Of a DNA stretch of 64,000 nucleotides, positions 42,661 to 49,508 are shown one piece after another. This DNA is from Curtobacterium sp. VKM Ac-1393. Its GTDB lineage: Bacteria > Actinomycetota > Actinomycetes > Actinomycetales > Microbacteriaceae. The notes beneath the pieces are model-generated. The model did not search any database and had not been told where the DNA came from. It saw only the letters and a list, made by a program, of their open reading frames with translations. A program made the translations under genes and the position numbers. The stretch covers positions 434,001 to 498,000 of the forward strand of contig NZ_JADKRW010000002.1 in the NCBI RefSeq assembly GCF_015350995.1. Reading direction: 5' to 3'. Each line of letters starts with the position of its first letter. Within the stretch, counting starts at the first letter, position 1.

Positions 42661-42684
42661 AGTTGAACTATATAGCGATGCTAT
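42659..42684. promoter_or_regulatory. Two adjacent operator-like palindromes over the marR promoter
   Basis: ATAGTT-G-AACTAT (42659-42671) overlaps the marR start codon and its -10; ATAGC-GAT-GCTAT (42672-42684) directly abuts it. They are the most AT-rich bases in the region. Confidence 0.65.
42667..42672 (-). promoter_or_regulatory. Candidate -10 (TATAGT) of marR-MFS operon
   Basis: Minus strand TATAGT, six bases, ATG. It is buried within the operator palindromes. Confidence 0.55.
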
Positions 42685-42731
42685 GCATTGCACAACAGGC
42701 CCCACCAGGGGCCGCCTGGTAGAAGGGACGC

Positions 42732-43022
42732 ATGAGCGACATCACCATCCACGAAGGCGACGAGTACACCGCGATCTTCCACGGCGGCCCCTTCGACGGC
42801 ACGACCGACACCCGCACCGCGACGAGCGACGCGCTGGACGACGAGGTCACGGTGTTCGCCGACGTCGAGGGCCTGCAGACGGCCTTCACCTACCGCGCCA
42901 CCGGACACCGACACGTCGTCGACCAGATCTCCGTCGACTTCGAGTACGCCCCGGGGGAGTCCGACCCCGTCGACGACCTGGCCGACCGCGGCGACCGCAG
43001 CGGCGAGTTCGACCGGGAGTAG
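42732..43022 (+). CDS. Small acidic protein, unrecognised
   Basis: 96 residues. ATG with AGAAGGGA five to twelve bases upstream. MSDITIHEGDEYTAIFHGGPFDGTTD suggests a small beta-rich domain; the tail is Asp/Arg-rich. There is no signal peptide or catalytic motif. Thirty bases separate it from the thioredoxin-like gene, so they may share a transcript. Function unknown. Confidence 0.75.
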   Translation: MSDITIHEGDEYTAIFHGGPFDGTTDTRTATSDALDDEVTVFADVEGLQTAFTYRATGHRHVVDQISVDFEYAPGESDPVDDLADRGDRSGEFDRE

Positions 43023-43051
43023 AACCCCGCGTCGCCGCGTTGCACGGTCAC

Positions 43052-43312
43052 ATGCAGCTCGACCTCTGGACGTCCGCCTTCTGTGCGCCGTGTGCCGCCG
43101 CCCGCCGGGTGTCGGCCGAGGCGTCGGCGCTCGTCCCCGGGCTGGCCGTGACCGAACGCGACGTGGCGTCGTACCCCGACGACGCAGAAGACCTCGGCAT
43201 CCGGTCCACCCCCACGATCATCGTGCGGCGGGAGGACGGAGCCGAGGTCTTCCGTTCACCCGGCGTCCCGACCCGAGACCAACTGCTGCTCGCGATCGCC
43301 AAGGCCCTCTGA
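43052..43312 (+). CDS. Thioredoxin/glutaredoxin-fold protein with CAPC active site
   Basis: 86 residues, a minimal thioredoxin-like fold. LWTSAFCAPCAAARR carries the CxxC pair at Cys12 and Cys15, and RSTPTIIV the cis-proline loop. It is likely a small cytoplasmic thiol-disulfide oxidoreductase. No strong ribosome site is visible. The last 57 bases overlap the 3' end of the convergent DUF6716-like gene. Confidence 0.88.
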   Translation: MQLDLWTSAFCAPCAAARRVSAEASALVPGLAVTERDVASYPDDAEDLGIRSTPTIIVRREDGAEVFRSPGVPTRDQLLLAIAKAL

Positions 43313-44854
43313 GACGGGGGCCTCCGCGGTGCCGACGCCCGCGCGCTGGGCGCCCGCCTCGCGTTGCGACGTCGGCGCCGCCACCACGACCGGCTCCGGC
43401 GGGTCGACCAGCGCCCTGGCCTTCCGCGCCAGCCGCTTGCCCGTCCGGATCGGTGCCCCGATGGCGAGCGCGAGCCAGCCCAGCGCCGAACGGTCAGCAC
43501 CGCCGAGCGCGTTCTTGCGCTCCCAGGCGCGGCGCAGCACCCCGCCCCGGCTCCGACGAGCAGGTGCCCGGTCGACGAGCTTCCCGGCGTCTCGCTGTGC
43601 CATGAGCTCGGTGAGTCGGCGGTGCCAGTCGTCGTCCGAGGCCGGGTGGAAGTAGTTGTCCTGCATCCAGCTCGGACGGACCGTGCCGAACCGGCCGTCC
43701 ACCAGGTCGACCGAGTCGCCCTCGAGGCCGCTCGACACGAACACCTCGTTGATCAGGTGCCGACCGGTGCCGAAGTCCGTCAGTGTCAGTGCGGGCACGC
43801 CACGGGCCGCAGCCTCGAGGACCGCCGTCGAACTGATCGTCACGAGTGCCACGGCGCGGTCGAGGTGCTCGGCCATCGGCCCGCTCTCGACCACCAGGTT
43901 CGCGGGGGCGTCCGACGGCACCAGCTCGGGGTAGGGGTGCTCCTCGCGGTGGGTCTGGTGTTCGCCGGCGGCCGCGCGGGTCTTGATGACCACGCGCCAC
44001 TCCGGGTGCCGCTGCGCGGTCGCGACGAGCCACCGCACGACGAGGGCGCGATCGGCCCGATCGAGCGGCACGCTCGGCTGGGCGGCGAAGACGACGGAGT
44101 CACGGACGTGTCCGCCGTGCGCGGTCGCGCCGGCCGCCGCGCCTGCGCTGGCCTCGGCGCTGGCCTCGGCGCTCGCCTCGGCGCTCGCGCTCGCGGTCCG
44201 GGCGAAGGGCAGCGTCGCGAGGGCGAAGTGCGGCACGACACCGCCCTCGATCGCCATCTCCTCGTACGCGCGCACCTCGCGGTGGCTGTGCAGCACGAAC
44301 AGGTCGGCCCGCGCGCGGAAGAAGATGCCCTTCCACTTCGCCGGGAACGAGATGCCCGGCAGCCCCGACACCAGCACCGGGCGGTCCGGGATCCGGCGGT
44401 GCACCTCGTCGATGACCAGCTCGGCGACCGGACCGATCAACGAGACGAGGACGGCGTCGGGCGGGTCCTGGCGGAGCTCCTCGACGATGGCATCGACGTC
44501 CTTCGGCACCGGCGGGGCGGTCCGCAGGTGCGCGAGTCGTGCGTCGAGGCCCCGGAACGCCGAGCGCAGCTGCTTCGCGCTGGCCGAGCGCGGGGTCGCG
44601 ACCGTCCGCAGGTCGAGGTCCCAACCGGCGGGCGCCGCGGCGAGCAGGTGGGCGCCCCACTTGGCGAACGAGTCGGTGTCGACCAGGGCGACCACGCGTC
44701 GGACGCGTGCTGACGGGTCGGACGGGAGGCGCGCCTCCCGTCCGACGGTCGACGCACCGCCGTCAGCCGGCGCGTCCAGGGCGGGGGTCCCGTCGACCGG
44801 GCCGCTCACGCGGTCTCCGGTCACGCGCCCTCCGCTCACGTGGGCTCCGCTCAC
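43256..44854 (-). CDS. DUF6716-like putative glycosyltransferase
   Basis: Up to 532 residues. It starts VRRVVALVDTDSFAKWGAHLL; GPVAELVIDEVHRRIPDRPVL and SGLPGISFPAKWKG are followed by HSHREVRAYEE. A later half has SVVFAAQPSVP, VVIKTRAA, VTISSTAVLEAAARGVPALTL and DFGTG, a GT-B-like donor-site arrangement. It is encoded after neuA and neuB with a GTGA overlap, so transfer of an activated nonulosonic acid is the best hypothesis. The start is uncertain: four GTGs lie at 15-base steps, and the first ~50 residues include a palindromic repeat; a GTG near 44708 may be the real start. An Ala/Glu/Ser repeat interrupts the middle. Confidence 0.75.
   Translation of the reverse strand: MSGAHVSGGRVTGDRVSGPVDGTPALDAPADGGASTVGREARLPSDPSARVRRVVALVDTDSFAKWGAHLLAAAPAGWDLDLRTVATPRSASAKQLRSAFRGLDARLAHLRTAPPVPKDVDAIVEELRQDPPDAVLVSLIGPVAELVIDEVHRRIPDRPVLVSGLPGISFPAKWKGIFFRARADLFVLHSHREVRAYEEMAIEGGVVPHFALATLPFARTASASAEASAEASAEASAGAAAGATAHGGHVRDSVVFAAQPSVPLDRADRALVVRWLVATAQRHPEWRVVIKTRAAAGEHQTHREEHPYPELVPSDAPANLVVESGPMAEHLDRAVALVTISSTAVLEAAARGVPALTLTDFGTGRHLINEVFVSSGLEGDSVDLVDGRFGTVRPSWMQDNYFHPASDDDWHRRLTELMAQRDAGKLVDRAPARRSRGGVLRRAWERKNALGGADRSALGWLALAIGAPIRTGKRLARKARALVDPPEPVVVAAPTSQREAGAQRAGVGTAEAPVSEGLGDREQQLVSGRDAG
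44145..44192. repeat. 12-bp tandem repeat in the DUF6716-like gene
   Basis: Four 12-bp units (GCGCTGGCCTCG type) encode a Ser-Ala-Glu-Ala run between the two halves of the protein. Confidence 0.85.
44718..44745. repeat. CGGACGGGAGGC-family perfect palindrome inside an open frame
   Basis: 28-bp perfect palindrome without a loop, matching the arms of the terminators at 10059, 15469 and 30681. In the DUF6716-like frame it reads VGREARLPSD, or it lies just upstream if the shorter start is used. Confidence 0.85.
44809..44854 (-). repeat. 15-bp repeats each carrying a GTG start candidate
   Basis: On the minus strand GTGAGCGGA-like units begin at 44854, 44839, 44824 and 44809, all in the same frame, so translation of the DUF6716-like gene could begin at any of four positions. 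Confidence 0.8.
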
Positions 44855-45723
44855 GCGCCGACGCGGCGCAGCTTGGCCAGCGGTGCCCGCTCGCCGGGGA
44901 AGATGCGCTTGACGCCGTCGCCGAGGGCGGTCTCGATGATGCGGATGTCGCGCGCCAGGGTCTTCAGGCCGTGCGGCTCGAGCGAGGCCGCGTGGTCCGA
45001 GCCCCACATCGTGCGGTCGAGCGTGATGTGGCGTTCGACGGCGGTCGCACCGAGCGCCACGGCGGCGATCGAGATCTGCAGCCCCGGCTCGTGGCCGGAG
45101 TAGCCGACCGGCACTCCCGAGTAGCGGTGCGCGAGGGTGTCGATCATCCGCAGGTTCGCCTCTTCGGCGGGGAGCGGGTACGTCGACGTCGCGTGCATCA
45201 GGACGAGGCGCTCGGTGCCGAGGGTCTCGACGGCGCGGTCGATCTGCTCGAGCGTCGACATGCCCGTCGACAGGATCACGGGCTTGCCGGTCGCGGCGAC
45301 CGCGGCGAGCATGCCGAGGTCCGTCACCGACGCCGAGGCGATCTTGTAGGCGACGACGTTGAGGTCCTCGAGGAAGTCCACAGAGGGCTCGTCCCACGGT
45401 GAGGCGAACCAGTCCAGCCCGCGCAGCGTCGCGTGGTCGCCGATCTCGATGTACTGGTCACGGTCGAACTCGACCCGGTAGCGGTACTCCAGGTAGGTCA
45501 TCTCGCCCCACGGGGTGCTGCGCGGGGTGTTCTTCATGTGCTCCGGCGTGGCGATGGCCGGGGTGCGCTTCTGGAACTTCACGGCCTGCAGTCCGGCGTC
45601 GGCGGCGACGTCGATGAGCTGCTTGGCGATGTCGACGTCACCGTTGTGGTTGAGGCCGATCTCGCCGATGAGGTAGGCGGGGTGGCCCGCGCCGATCGTG
45701 GACGTGCCGATGGTGACGGTCAT
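44851..45723 (-). CDS. neuB: N-acetylneuraminate synthase-like (NeuB) without SAF domain
   Basis: 290 residues. The NeuB barrel is complete: LIGEIGLNHNGDVDIAKQL, LQAVKFQKR, FASPWDEPSVDFLE, VVAYKIASASVTD, GKPVILSTGMSTLEQI, HATSTYPLP and GYSGHEPGLQISIAAVALGA, ending with ERHITLDRTMWGSDHAASLEP. These condense phosphoenolpyruvate with an N-acyl sugar to form sialic or related nonulosonic acids. Typical NeuB has ~340-350 residues with a C-terminal antifreeze-like SAF domain that is absent here (it ends GERAPLAKLRRVGA). It overlaps neuA and the next gene by four bases each. Confidence 0.92.
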   Translation of the reverse strand: MTVTIGTSTIGAGHPAYLIGEIGLNHNGDVDIAKQLIDVAADAGLQAVKFQKRTPAIATPEHMKNTPRSTPWGEMTYLEYRYRVEFDRDQYIEIGDHATLRGLDWFASPWDEPSVDFLEDLNVVAYKIASASVTDLGMLAAVAATGKPVILSTGMSTLEQIDRAVETLGTERLVLMHATSTYPLPAEEANLRMIDTLAHRYSGVPVGYSGHEPGLQISIAAVALGATAVERHITLDRTMWGSDHAASLEPHGLKTLARDIRIIETALGDGVKRIFPGERAPLAKLRRVGA

Positions 45724-46517
45724 GGTGCTCCGTTCAGTGCGGGGGCTGCCCGCGTCGGGGTTGGGTCGAGGTTCGTGGCCAGTGCTTCCGCCTGGGCGGC
45801 GGTCAGTTCTTCCGCCTGGGCGGCGGCCAGTGCTTCCGCCTGGCTCAGGTCGGACTCGTCGTCGATGTCGATCGCACCCGCGGGGTCGACGACGCGCAGT
45901 TCGATGCGTCCGTGGAACCGGTGCCGGTGCTGCCGGAAGCCATCGGTCCGCATGACGTAAAACGCGCCGGTCTCGCGGTACTCGGCGGCGCGGTCCTGGC
46001 GGCGCGGACGGGTGGCCGCATCGTGGTTCACGGCGACCGCTGCCCCGTCGGACGCGGATCCGTCGGACGCGACCCGCCACAGGAACGCGTGGGACGGCGT
46101 GGCGGCGAACACGACGTCGGCGTGCCCGTCGCGGACGCGGGCGATGGCCGCGTCGAGGTCGTCGGGGTCGATGAACGGTGAGGTGGCCTGCAGGAACACC
46201 AGGACCTCGGGCGGCGCGGTGCCGGCGGCTTCGCGTTCGTCGAGGACGTGGAGCAGCGCGGACTCCGATGACGCCTGGTCGCCGGCGAGGTCGGCCGGCC
46301 GTCGGACCACGTCGGCGCCGGATGCGCGGGCCTCGTCGGCGATGGCGTCACCGTCGGTCGTGACGACCACGGCGTCGATCGACGCCGCGAGCCGAGCCGA
46401 CTCCACGGCCCGCCGGACGAGCGACCGACCGCCGACGGTCCGGAGGTTCTTGCCCGGGATCCCCTTCGAGCCGGCGCGTGCGGGCACGACGGCGAGGACG
46501 GTGGCAGAGGAGTGCAT
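45720..46517 (-). CDS. neuA: CMP-nonulosonic acid cytidylyltransferase
   Basis: 265 residues. AVVPARAGSKGIPGKNLRTVGG is the nucleotide-binding signature of CMP-sialate/CMP-legionaminate synthetases; VFLQATSPFIDPDDLDAAI and ETGAFYVMRTDGF follow, then DIDDESDL near the C-terminus. It activates the NeuB product with CTP. The tail contains an eight-residue AAQAEALA repeat. ATG at 46517 has TACCGT 13 bases before it. It is first gene of neuA-neuB-DUF6716; no epimerase (neuC) or acetyltransferase is encoded in the window, so the precise sugar is undetermined. Confidence 0.92.
   Translation of the reverse strand: MHSSATVLAVVPARAGSKGIPGKNLRTVGGRSLVRRAVESARLAASIDAVVVTTDGDAIADEARASGADVVRRPADLAGDQASSESALLHVLDEREAAGTAPPEVLVFLQATSPFIDPDDLDAAIARVRDGHADVVFAATPSHAFLWRVASDGSASDGAAVAVNHDAATRPRRQDRAAEYRETGAFYVMRTDGFRQHRHRFHGRIELRVVDPAGAIDIDDESDLSQAEALAAAQAEELTAAQAEALATNLDPTPTRAAPALNGAP
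45781..45846. repeat. 24-bp repeat in the neuA tail
   Basis: Two full and one partial 24-bp units (AGTGCTTCCGCCTGGGCGGC type) encode the AAQAEALA-like repeats beyond the catalytic domain. Confidence 0.88.
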
Positions 46518-46524
46518 CTCCCGG

Positions 46525-46530
46525 ACGGTA
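46525..46530 (-). promoter_or_regulatory. Candidate -10 (TACCGT) of the neuA operon
   Basis: Minus strand TACCGT, CCGGGAG, ATG. The GGGAG between is too close to the ATG to be a good Shine-Dalgarno. Confidence 0.5.
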
Positions 46531-46629
46531 CGAAGCGCGGGTGTCCCGCAGGCGAACTCCCGGCAGACACGGGCCGAACCGTTCCGGAACCGCTCCACGG
46601 TCGGGTCGCGGTTAGAATCGGGGTCGCTC

Positions 46630-46702
46630 GCCTCCGTAGCTCAGTGGATAGAGCAGGTGGTTTCTACCCACCGTGCCGCGGGTTCGATTCCTGCCGGGGG
46701 CA
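46630..46702 (+). tRNA. tRNA-Arg (TCT)
   Basis: Cloverleaf: acceptor GCCTCCG / CGGGGGC with one wobble, D-arm TAGCTCAGTGGATAGAGCA, anticodon stem GGTGG/CCACC around TTTCTAC (anticodon TCT, reading AGA), T-arm GCGGGTTCGATTCCTGC and discriminator A. CCA is not encoded. AGA is rare in this GC-rich genome. Confidence 0.95.
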
Positions 46703-46710
46703 CGACGCGA

Positions 46711-46742
46711 ACGGGCCGCCATCCGATCGGATGGCGGCCCGT
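46711..46742 (+). terminator. Perfect 32-bp palindrome after tRNA-Arg
   Basis: ACGGGCCGCCATCCGA and its complement abut with no loop bases to spare, eight bases after the tRNA; it also lies near the convergent gene's stop. Confidence 0.85.
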
Positions 46743-46791
46743 TGCTCGTTCGAGCGGGGTCGTGCTGCTGCGTGCCGGGTGTCCTCGCCCG

Positions 46792-48105
46792 CTACTCGTC
46801 GTCGTCGGCGGCGCGGCGACGGAGCTCGGCGGCGCTGATCGGCTGCGTGTAGAGCGCCTCGGACGTCTCACTGGCATCGGTCGGTTCGGCCGGAGCCTGG
46901 GTGATGCGGGTCGGGATCGACGTCGTGTTCGTCGTACCGGGGGTCTCGACCTTCGCCGGGACGTCGTTGGACGGCGCCCGGTTCACGTGCGCGTCGGCCG
47001 AGGTCGGCTTCGCGACGGCTGTCGGCGCGGGGCGGTCGGTGCCGCGGCCCGGGGTGACCCGGTCGGTGTCACCGAACGCCTTGGTGACGGTGTCGTCGGA
47101 CGCAGTGCGGTCGTCCACGACCTCGGTGTCGTCCGTGCCGCGGGTCGGACTCGGGGACGGAGCCGGGCTCGGGGCTTCGGTCTGGGTCTGGTTCTGGTTC
47201 TGGTTCTGGTTCGAGCGTGCGGGGGCGGTGGGCGTGCCGAGGGCCGGCCGGACCGGCGGTGCGGCGTCGTCACCGTAGACGCGCGTGGTGTTCTCGCCGT
47301 AGGAGCGGGTGGCGTTGGCGTCCGATGTGCCGCGGTTCACCGAGAACCCGGGTCCAGCGGTGGGAGCGACTGCCGGAGCCGCGGCAGCGGGGGCGCCACC
47401 GGCGGTGGCCGACCCGCCGTTGGCCGCAGCGGAGGGGGAGGAAGCGGGCGTGCCTCCCGGACGCTGCGCCGGACGCAACGAGGTCGTCGTCGGCGTGGGC
47501 GCTGCGGCGGGTGCCGCTGCTGCTGGGGCGGGCGTCTGCGCGCGCTGTGCGGTGTTCTGGTCGGCGTTCCAGTCCTGCTGGCGCTTGATCAGGTCGGCAT
47601 CCGGGTCCGGCGACTCGAACTTCCACCGCTCGAGGTCGGCCTTGAACAGCTTGCGGGCGCGGCCCGGTCGTGCCTGCCACTCGAGCAGCCGGTCACGGAA
47701 CTCTGCGAGCGACTGGTCGGCCTGGAAGCTGAAGGTCGACGAGTTCTTCTTGATGTCGGCGATCTCGTGCTGCGCCCAGCTCGCGGCGAGGGGCGAACCC
47801 TGGACCGGCAGCAGCCGGAGCCGGATGTCGGCGTCCTCGGCCAGGTGGTCCGCGTAGCGACGTTCGTCGTGCCCGAGCGTTCCCCAGGCAGCTGCCTTGC
47901 GCGCCGCGGAGATGATCGCTGCGACCGCGGCGTTCTTCGACTCGCGCTCCTGCAGCGCCACGACCCGCTTGGTCGCGCCGCGTCCGATGAGCGCCGCGAT
48001 GACGCCCGCCACGACGATGGCGACGAAGGGGATCAGGGCGCCCGAGATCACGCGCCATCCCGAGTCCGATGCAGTCCAGTCGGTCAGGTCGTTCCACCAG
48101 TCCAT
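46792..48105 (-). CDS. Single-pass membrane protein with long disordered tail, unrecognised
   Basis: 437 residues. One membrane helix (VISGALIPFVAIVVAGVIAALIG, ~18-41), then a helical cytoplasmic region to about 185 (RLLPVQGSPLAASWAQHEI, LLEWQARPGRARKLFKADLERW), then ~230 residues of Ala/Pro/Thr-rich low complexity with an Asn-Gln tract from a hexamer repeat and TRSYGENTTRVYGDD-like motifs, ending AAELRRRAADDDE. I recognise no family. ATG at 48105 has TAGGGT six bases upstream of it. Confidence 0.8.
   Translation of the reverse strand: MDWWNDLTDWTASDSGWRVISGALIPFVAIVVAGVIAALIGRGATKRVVALQERESKNAAVAAIISAARKAAAWGTLGHDERRYADHLAEDADIRLRLLPVQGSPLAASWAQHEIADIKKNSSTFSFQADQSLAEFRDRLLEWQARPGRARKLFKADLERWKFESPDPDADLIKRQQDWNADQNTAQRAQTPAPAAAAPAAAPTPTTTSLRPAQRPGGTPASSPSAAANGGSATAGGAPAAAAPAVAPTAGPGFSVNRGTSDANATRSYGENTTRVYGDDAAPPVRPALGTPTAPARSNQNQNQNQTQTEAPSPAPSPSPTRGTDDTEVVDDRTASDDTVTKAFGDTDRVTPGRGTDRPAPTAVAKPTSADAHVNRAPSNDVPAKVETPGTTNTTSIPTRITQAPAEPTDASETSEALYTQPISAAELRRRAADDDE
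47181..47210. repeat. TCTGGT hexanucleotide tract
   Basis: Five units (one TCTGGG, four TCTGGT), antisense to a coding tract of alternating Asn/Gln (then Thr-Gln) in the disordered tail. Confidence 0.9.
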
Positions 48106-48111
48106 GCGCGC

Positions 48112-48117
48112 ACCCTA
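48112..48117 (-). promoter_or_regulatory. Candidate -10 (TAGGGT) of the 437-residue membrane protein
   Basis: Minus strand TAGGGT, six bases, ATG at 48105. Confidence 0.5.
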
Positions 48118-48194
48118 CCCACGAAACGGTCAGGCTCCGGGGAGGGGGCGCGGTGTTCCGCACATCCGACCCGAGATGATTCCAATCTGGAACA

Positions 48195-48461
48195 TCATGA
48201 CCAGCGGAGGCAGTCGACGGCGTCGTCGGCTGACCACACGTTCGGCAGCTCGACGAACCGACGCTCGGTGGCGACGTAGCGGCGCGCGCGGTACGCGGTG
48301 CCCCCGGCGACGTCGATGCGGTCCACGTAGCCGACCACTTCGCCGTTCGCCCGGGTGACGCGGCTCAGGTCGTCGCGGACGTCGAGGATGCGGTAGTCGC
48401 CCCGGGAACGCGCGAGCGGCACGGTGCGGATCCGCAGGACGGGTTCTGTCGTGGTGTGCAT
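48195..48461 (-). CDS. Small conserved-looking protein, function unknown
   Basis: 88 residues. ATG with AGGAGG eight to thirteen bases upstream is one of the best ribosome sites in the window, so it is surely translated. VLRIRTVPLARSRGDYRILD and VVGYVDRIDVAGGTAYRARRYV look like a small beta-sheet domain; FVELPNVWSADDAVDCLRW ends it. There is no transmembrane or metal motif. Divergent from msrA. Confidence 0.8.
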   Translation of the reverse strand: MHTTTEPVLRIRTVPLARSRGDYRILDVRDDLSRVTRANGEVVGYVDRIDVAGGTAYRARRYVATERRFVELPNVWSADDAVDCLRWS

Positions 48462-48607
48462 CGTGGGCCTCCTGGTCGCTGTGGGTTCGACGGTACGGGC
48501 GACCACCGACACGCCGAGGCCTCGGACGTCGACCGGGGACGGCTGCCGGGCCGCGCGGATTGTGGAGGAGTTGTCCCCTCTCCGAGAGCGTCCGGAGGCC
48601 CCGGAGG

Positions 48608-48613
48608 TAGGTT
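48608..48613 (+). promoter_or_regulatory. Candidate -10 (TAGGTT) of msrA
   Basis: TAGGTT, CGTGCCC, ATG at 48621. Confidence 0.55.
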
Positions 48614-48620
48614 CGTGCCC

Positions 48621-49148
48621 ATGACCACATTCGTGCTCGCAGGTGGATGTTTCTGGTGTCTCGACGCCGTGTACCGCACGCTCCAGGGGGTGCAGGACGT
48701 GGAGTCCGGCTACATCGGCGGCCGGGTGGAGAACCCGTCGTACGAGCTGGTGTGCACCGGGTCGACCGGTCACGCCGAAGCCGTCGCGGTGACCTTCGAC
48801 GAGACGGTGATCCCCGCCGACGTCATCCTCGACGTGTTCTTCACGCTGCACGACCCGCGGCAGCTGAACCGGCAGGGCGCCGACGTCGGCACGCAGTACC
48901 GCTCGGCGATGTTCCCCGCCGACGATGCCCAGCGCGAGCTGTTCGAGCAGGCGATCCAGCGCGCGTCGGAGATCTGGGACGGCGGCGTCGTCACCACGAT
49001 CGAGCCGCTCACGACGTTCTTCCGAGCAGAGGAGTACCACCAGGACTTCTTCGCGAAGAACCCCGGACAGGGCTACTGCCTCGCGGTGGCGCTGCCCAAG
49101 GTCAACAAGGTCCGCAAGGCCTACAGTCAGTACATCCTGGCGTCCTGA
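48621..49148 (+). CDS. msrA: Peptide methionine-S-sulfoxide reductase
   Basis: 175 residues, the compact MsrA form. AGGCFWCLDAVYRTLQGV has the catalytic Cys in GCFWC; SGYIGGRVENPSYELVCTGSTGHAEAV, DVGTQYRSAMF and AEEYHQDF complete the active site. The resolving Cys candidate is in GQGYCLAVALPKV. It repairs oxidised methionine using thioredoxin or mycoredoxin. Start fixed by the N-terminal TTFVLAGGCF. Confidence 0.96.
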   Translation: MTTFVLAGGCFWCLDAVYRTLQGVQDVESGYIGGRVENPSYELVCTGSTGHAEAVAVTFDETVIPADVILDVFFTLHDPRQLNRQGADVGTQYRSAMFPADDAQRELFEQAIQRASEIWDGGVVTTIEPLTTFFRAEEYHQDFFAKNPGQGYCLAVALPKVNKVRKAYSQYILAS

Positions 49149-49185
49149 TCCTCGGGCGTCGGGGCCACGAGGAGGTGGTCGAACG

Positions 49186-49389
49186 ATGACGAACAACAAC
49201 GGGACCTGGGTCGCGATCGGTCCGGCAGGAGCGGTGGGCAGCATCCACCGTGATGCGGACGGTTTCCAGGTCGAACTCTACGGACGAGGCCGCAGCGGCG
49301 GGCGCTACCCGTCGCTCGAGTCGGCGAAGGGCGCGGTGCACGCCGCGCTCGGGCCACTCGCAGCGCGCCCCGAGTTCCGAGCGCACTGA
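49186..49389 (+). CDS. Small hypothetical protein
   Basis: 67 residues, 37 bases after msrA, with GAGGAGG upstream at slightly long spacing. MTNNNGTWVAIGPAGAVGSIHRDADGFQV and a YGRGRSGGRYPSLESAKGAVHAAL helix suggest a small alpha-beta fold, like DUF-type proteins that accompany stress genes. Probably co-transcribed with msrA; function unknown. Confidence 0.7.
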   Translation: MTNNNGTWVAIGPAGAVGSIHRDADGFQVELYGRGRSGGRYPSLESAKGAVHAALGPLAARPEFRAH

Positions 49390-49458
49390 CCGGGTTCGGA
49401 CAGGAGGCCCGGGGGACTCGTCCTCCACAGGTCGCCTGATCGGATCCACACGCCACAG

Positions 49459-49496
49459 ATCGAGCCCGGGGCTGCATCCGCAGCCCCGGGCTCGAT
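49459..49496. terminator. 17-bp-stem hairpin before ssb
   Basis: Perfect arms (49459-49475 and 49480-49496) with loop ATCC, 70 bases after the small gene and 12 before the ssb ATG. It either ends the msrA transcript or sits in the ssb leader; it covers the place where an ssb ribosome site would be. Confidence 0.75.
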
Positions 49497-49508
49497 GACG
49501 ATCGACCC

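Noticed and set aside
46630..46702. Integration (attB) site for a genomic island at the tRNA-Arg 3' end
   Set aside because: No integrase and no duplicated tRNA 3' fragment found in the flanking 10 kb.
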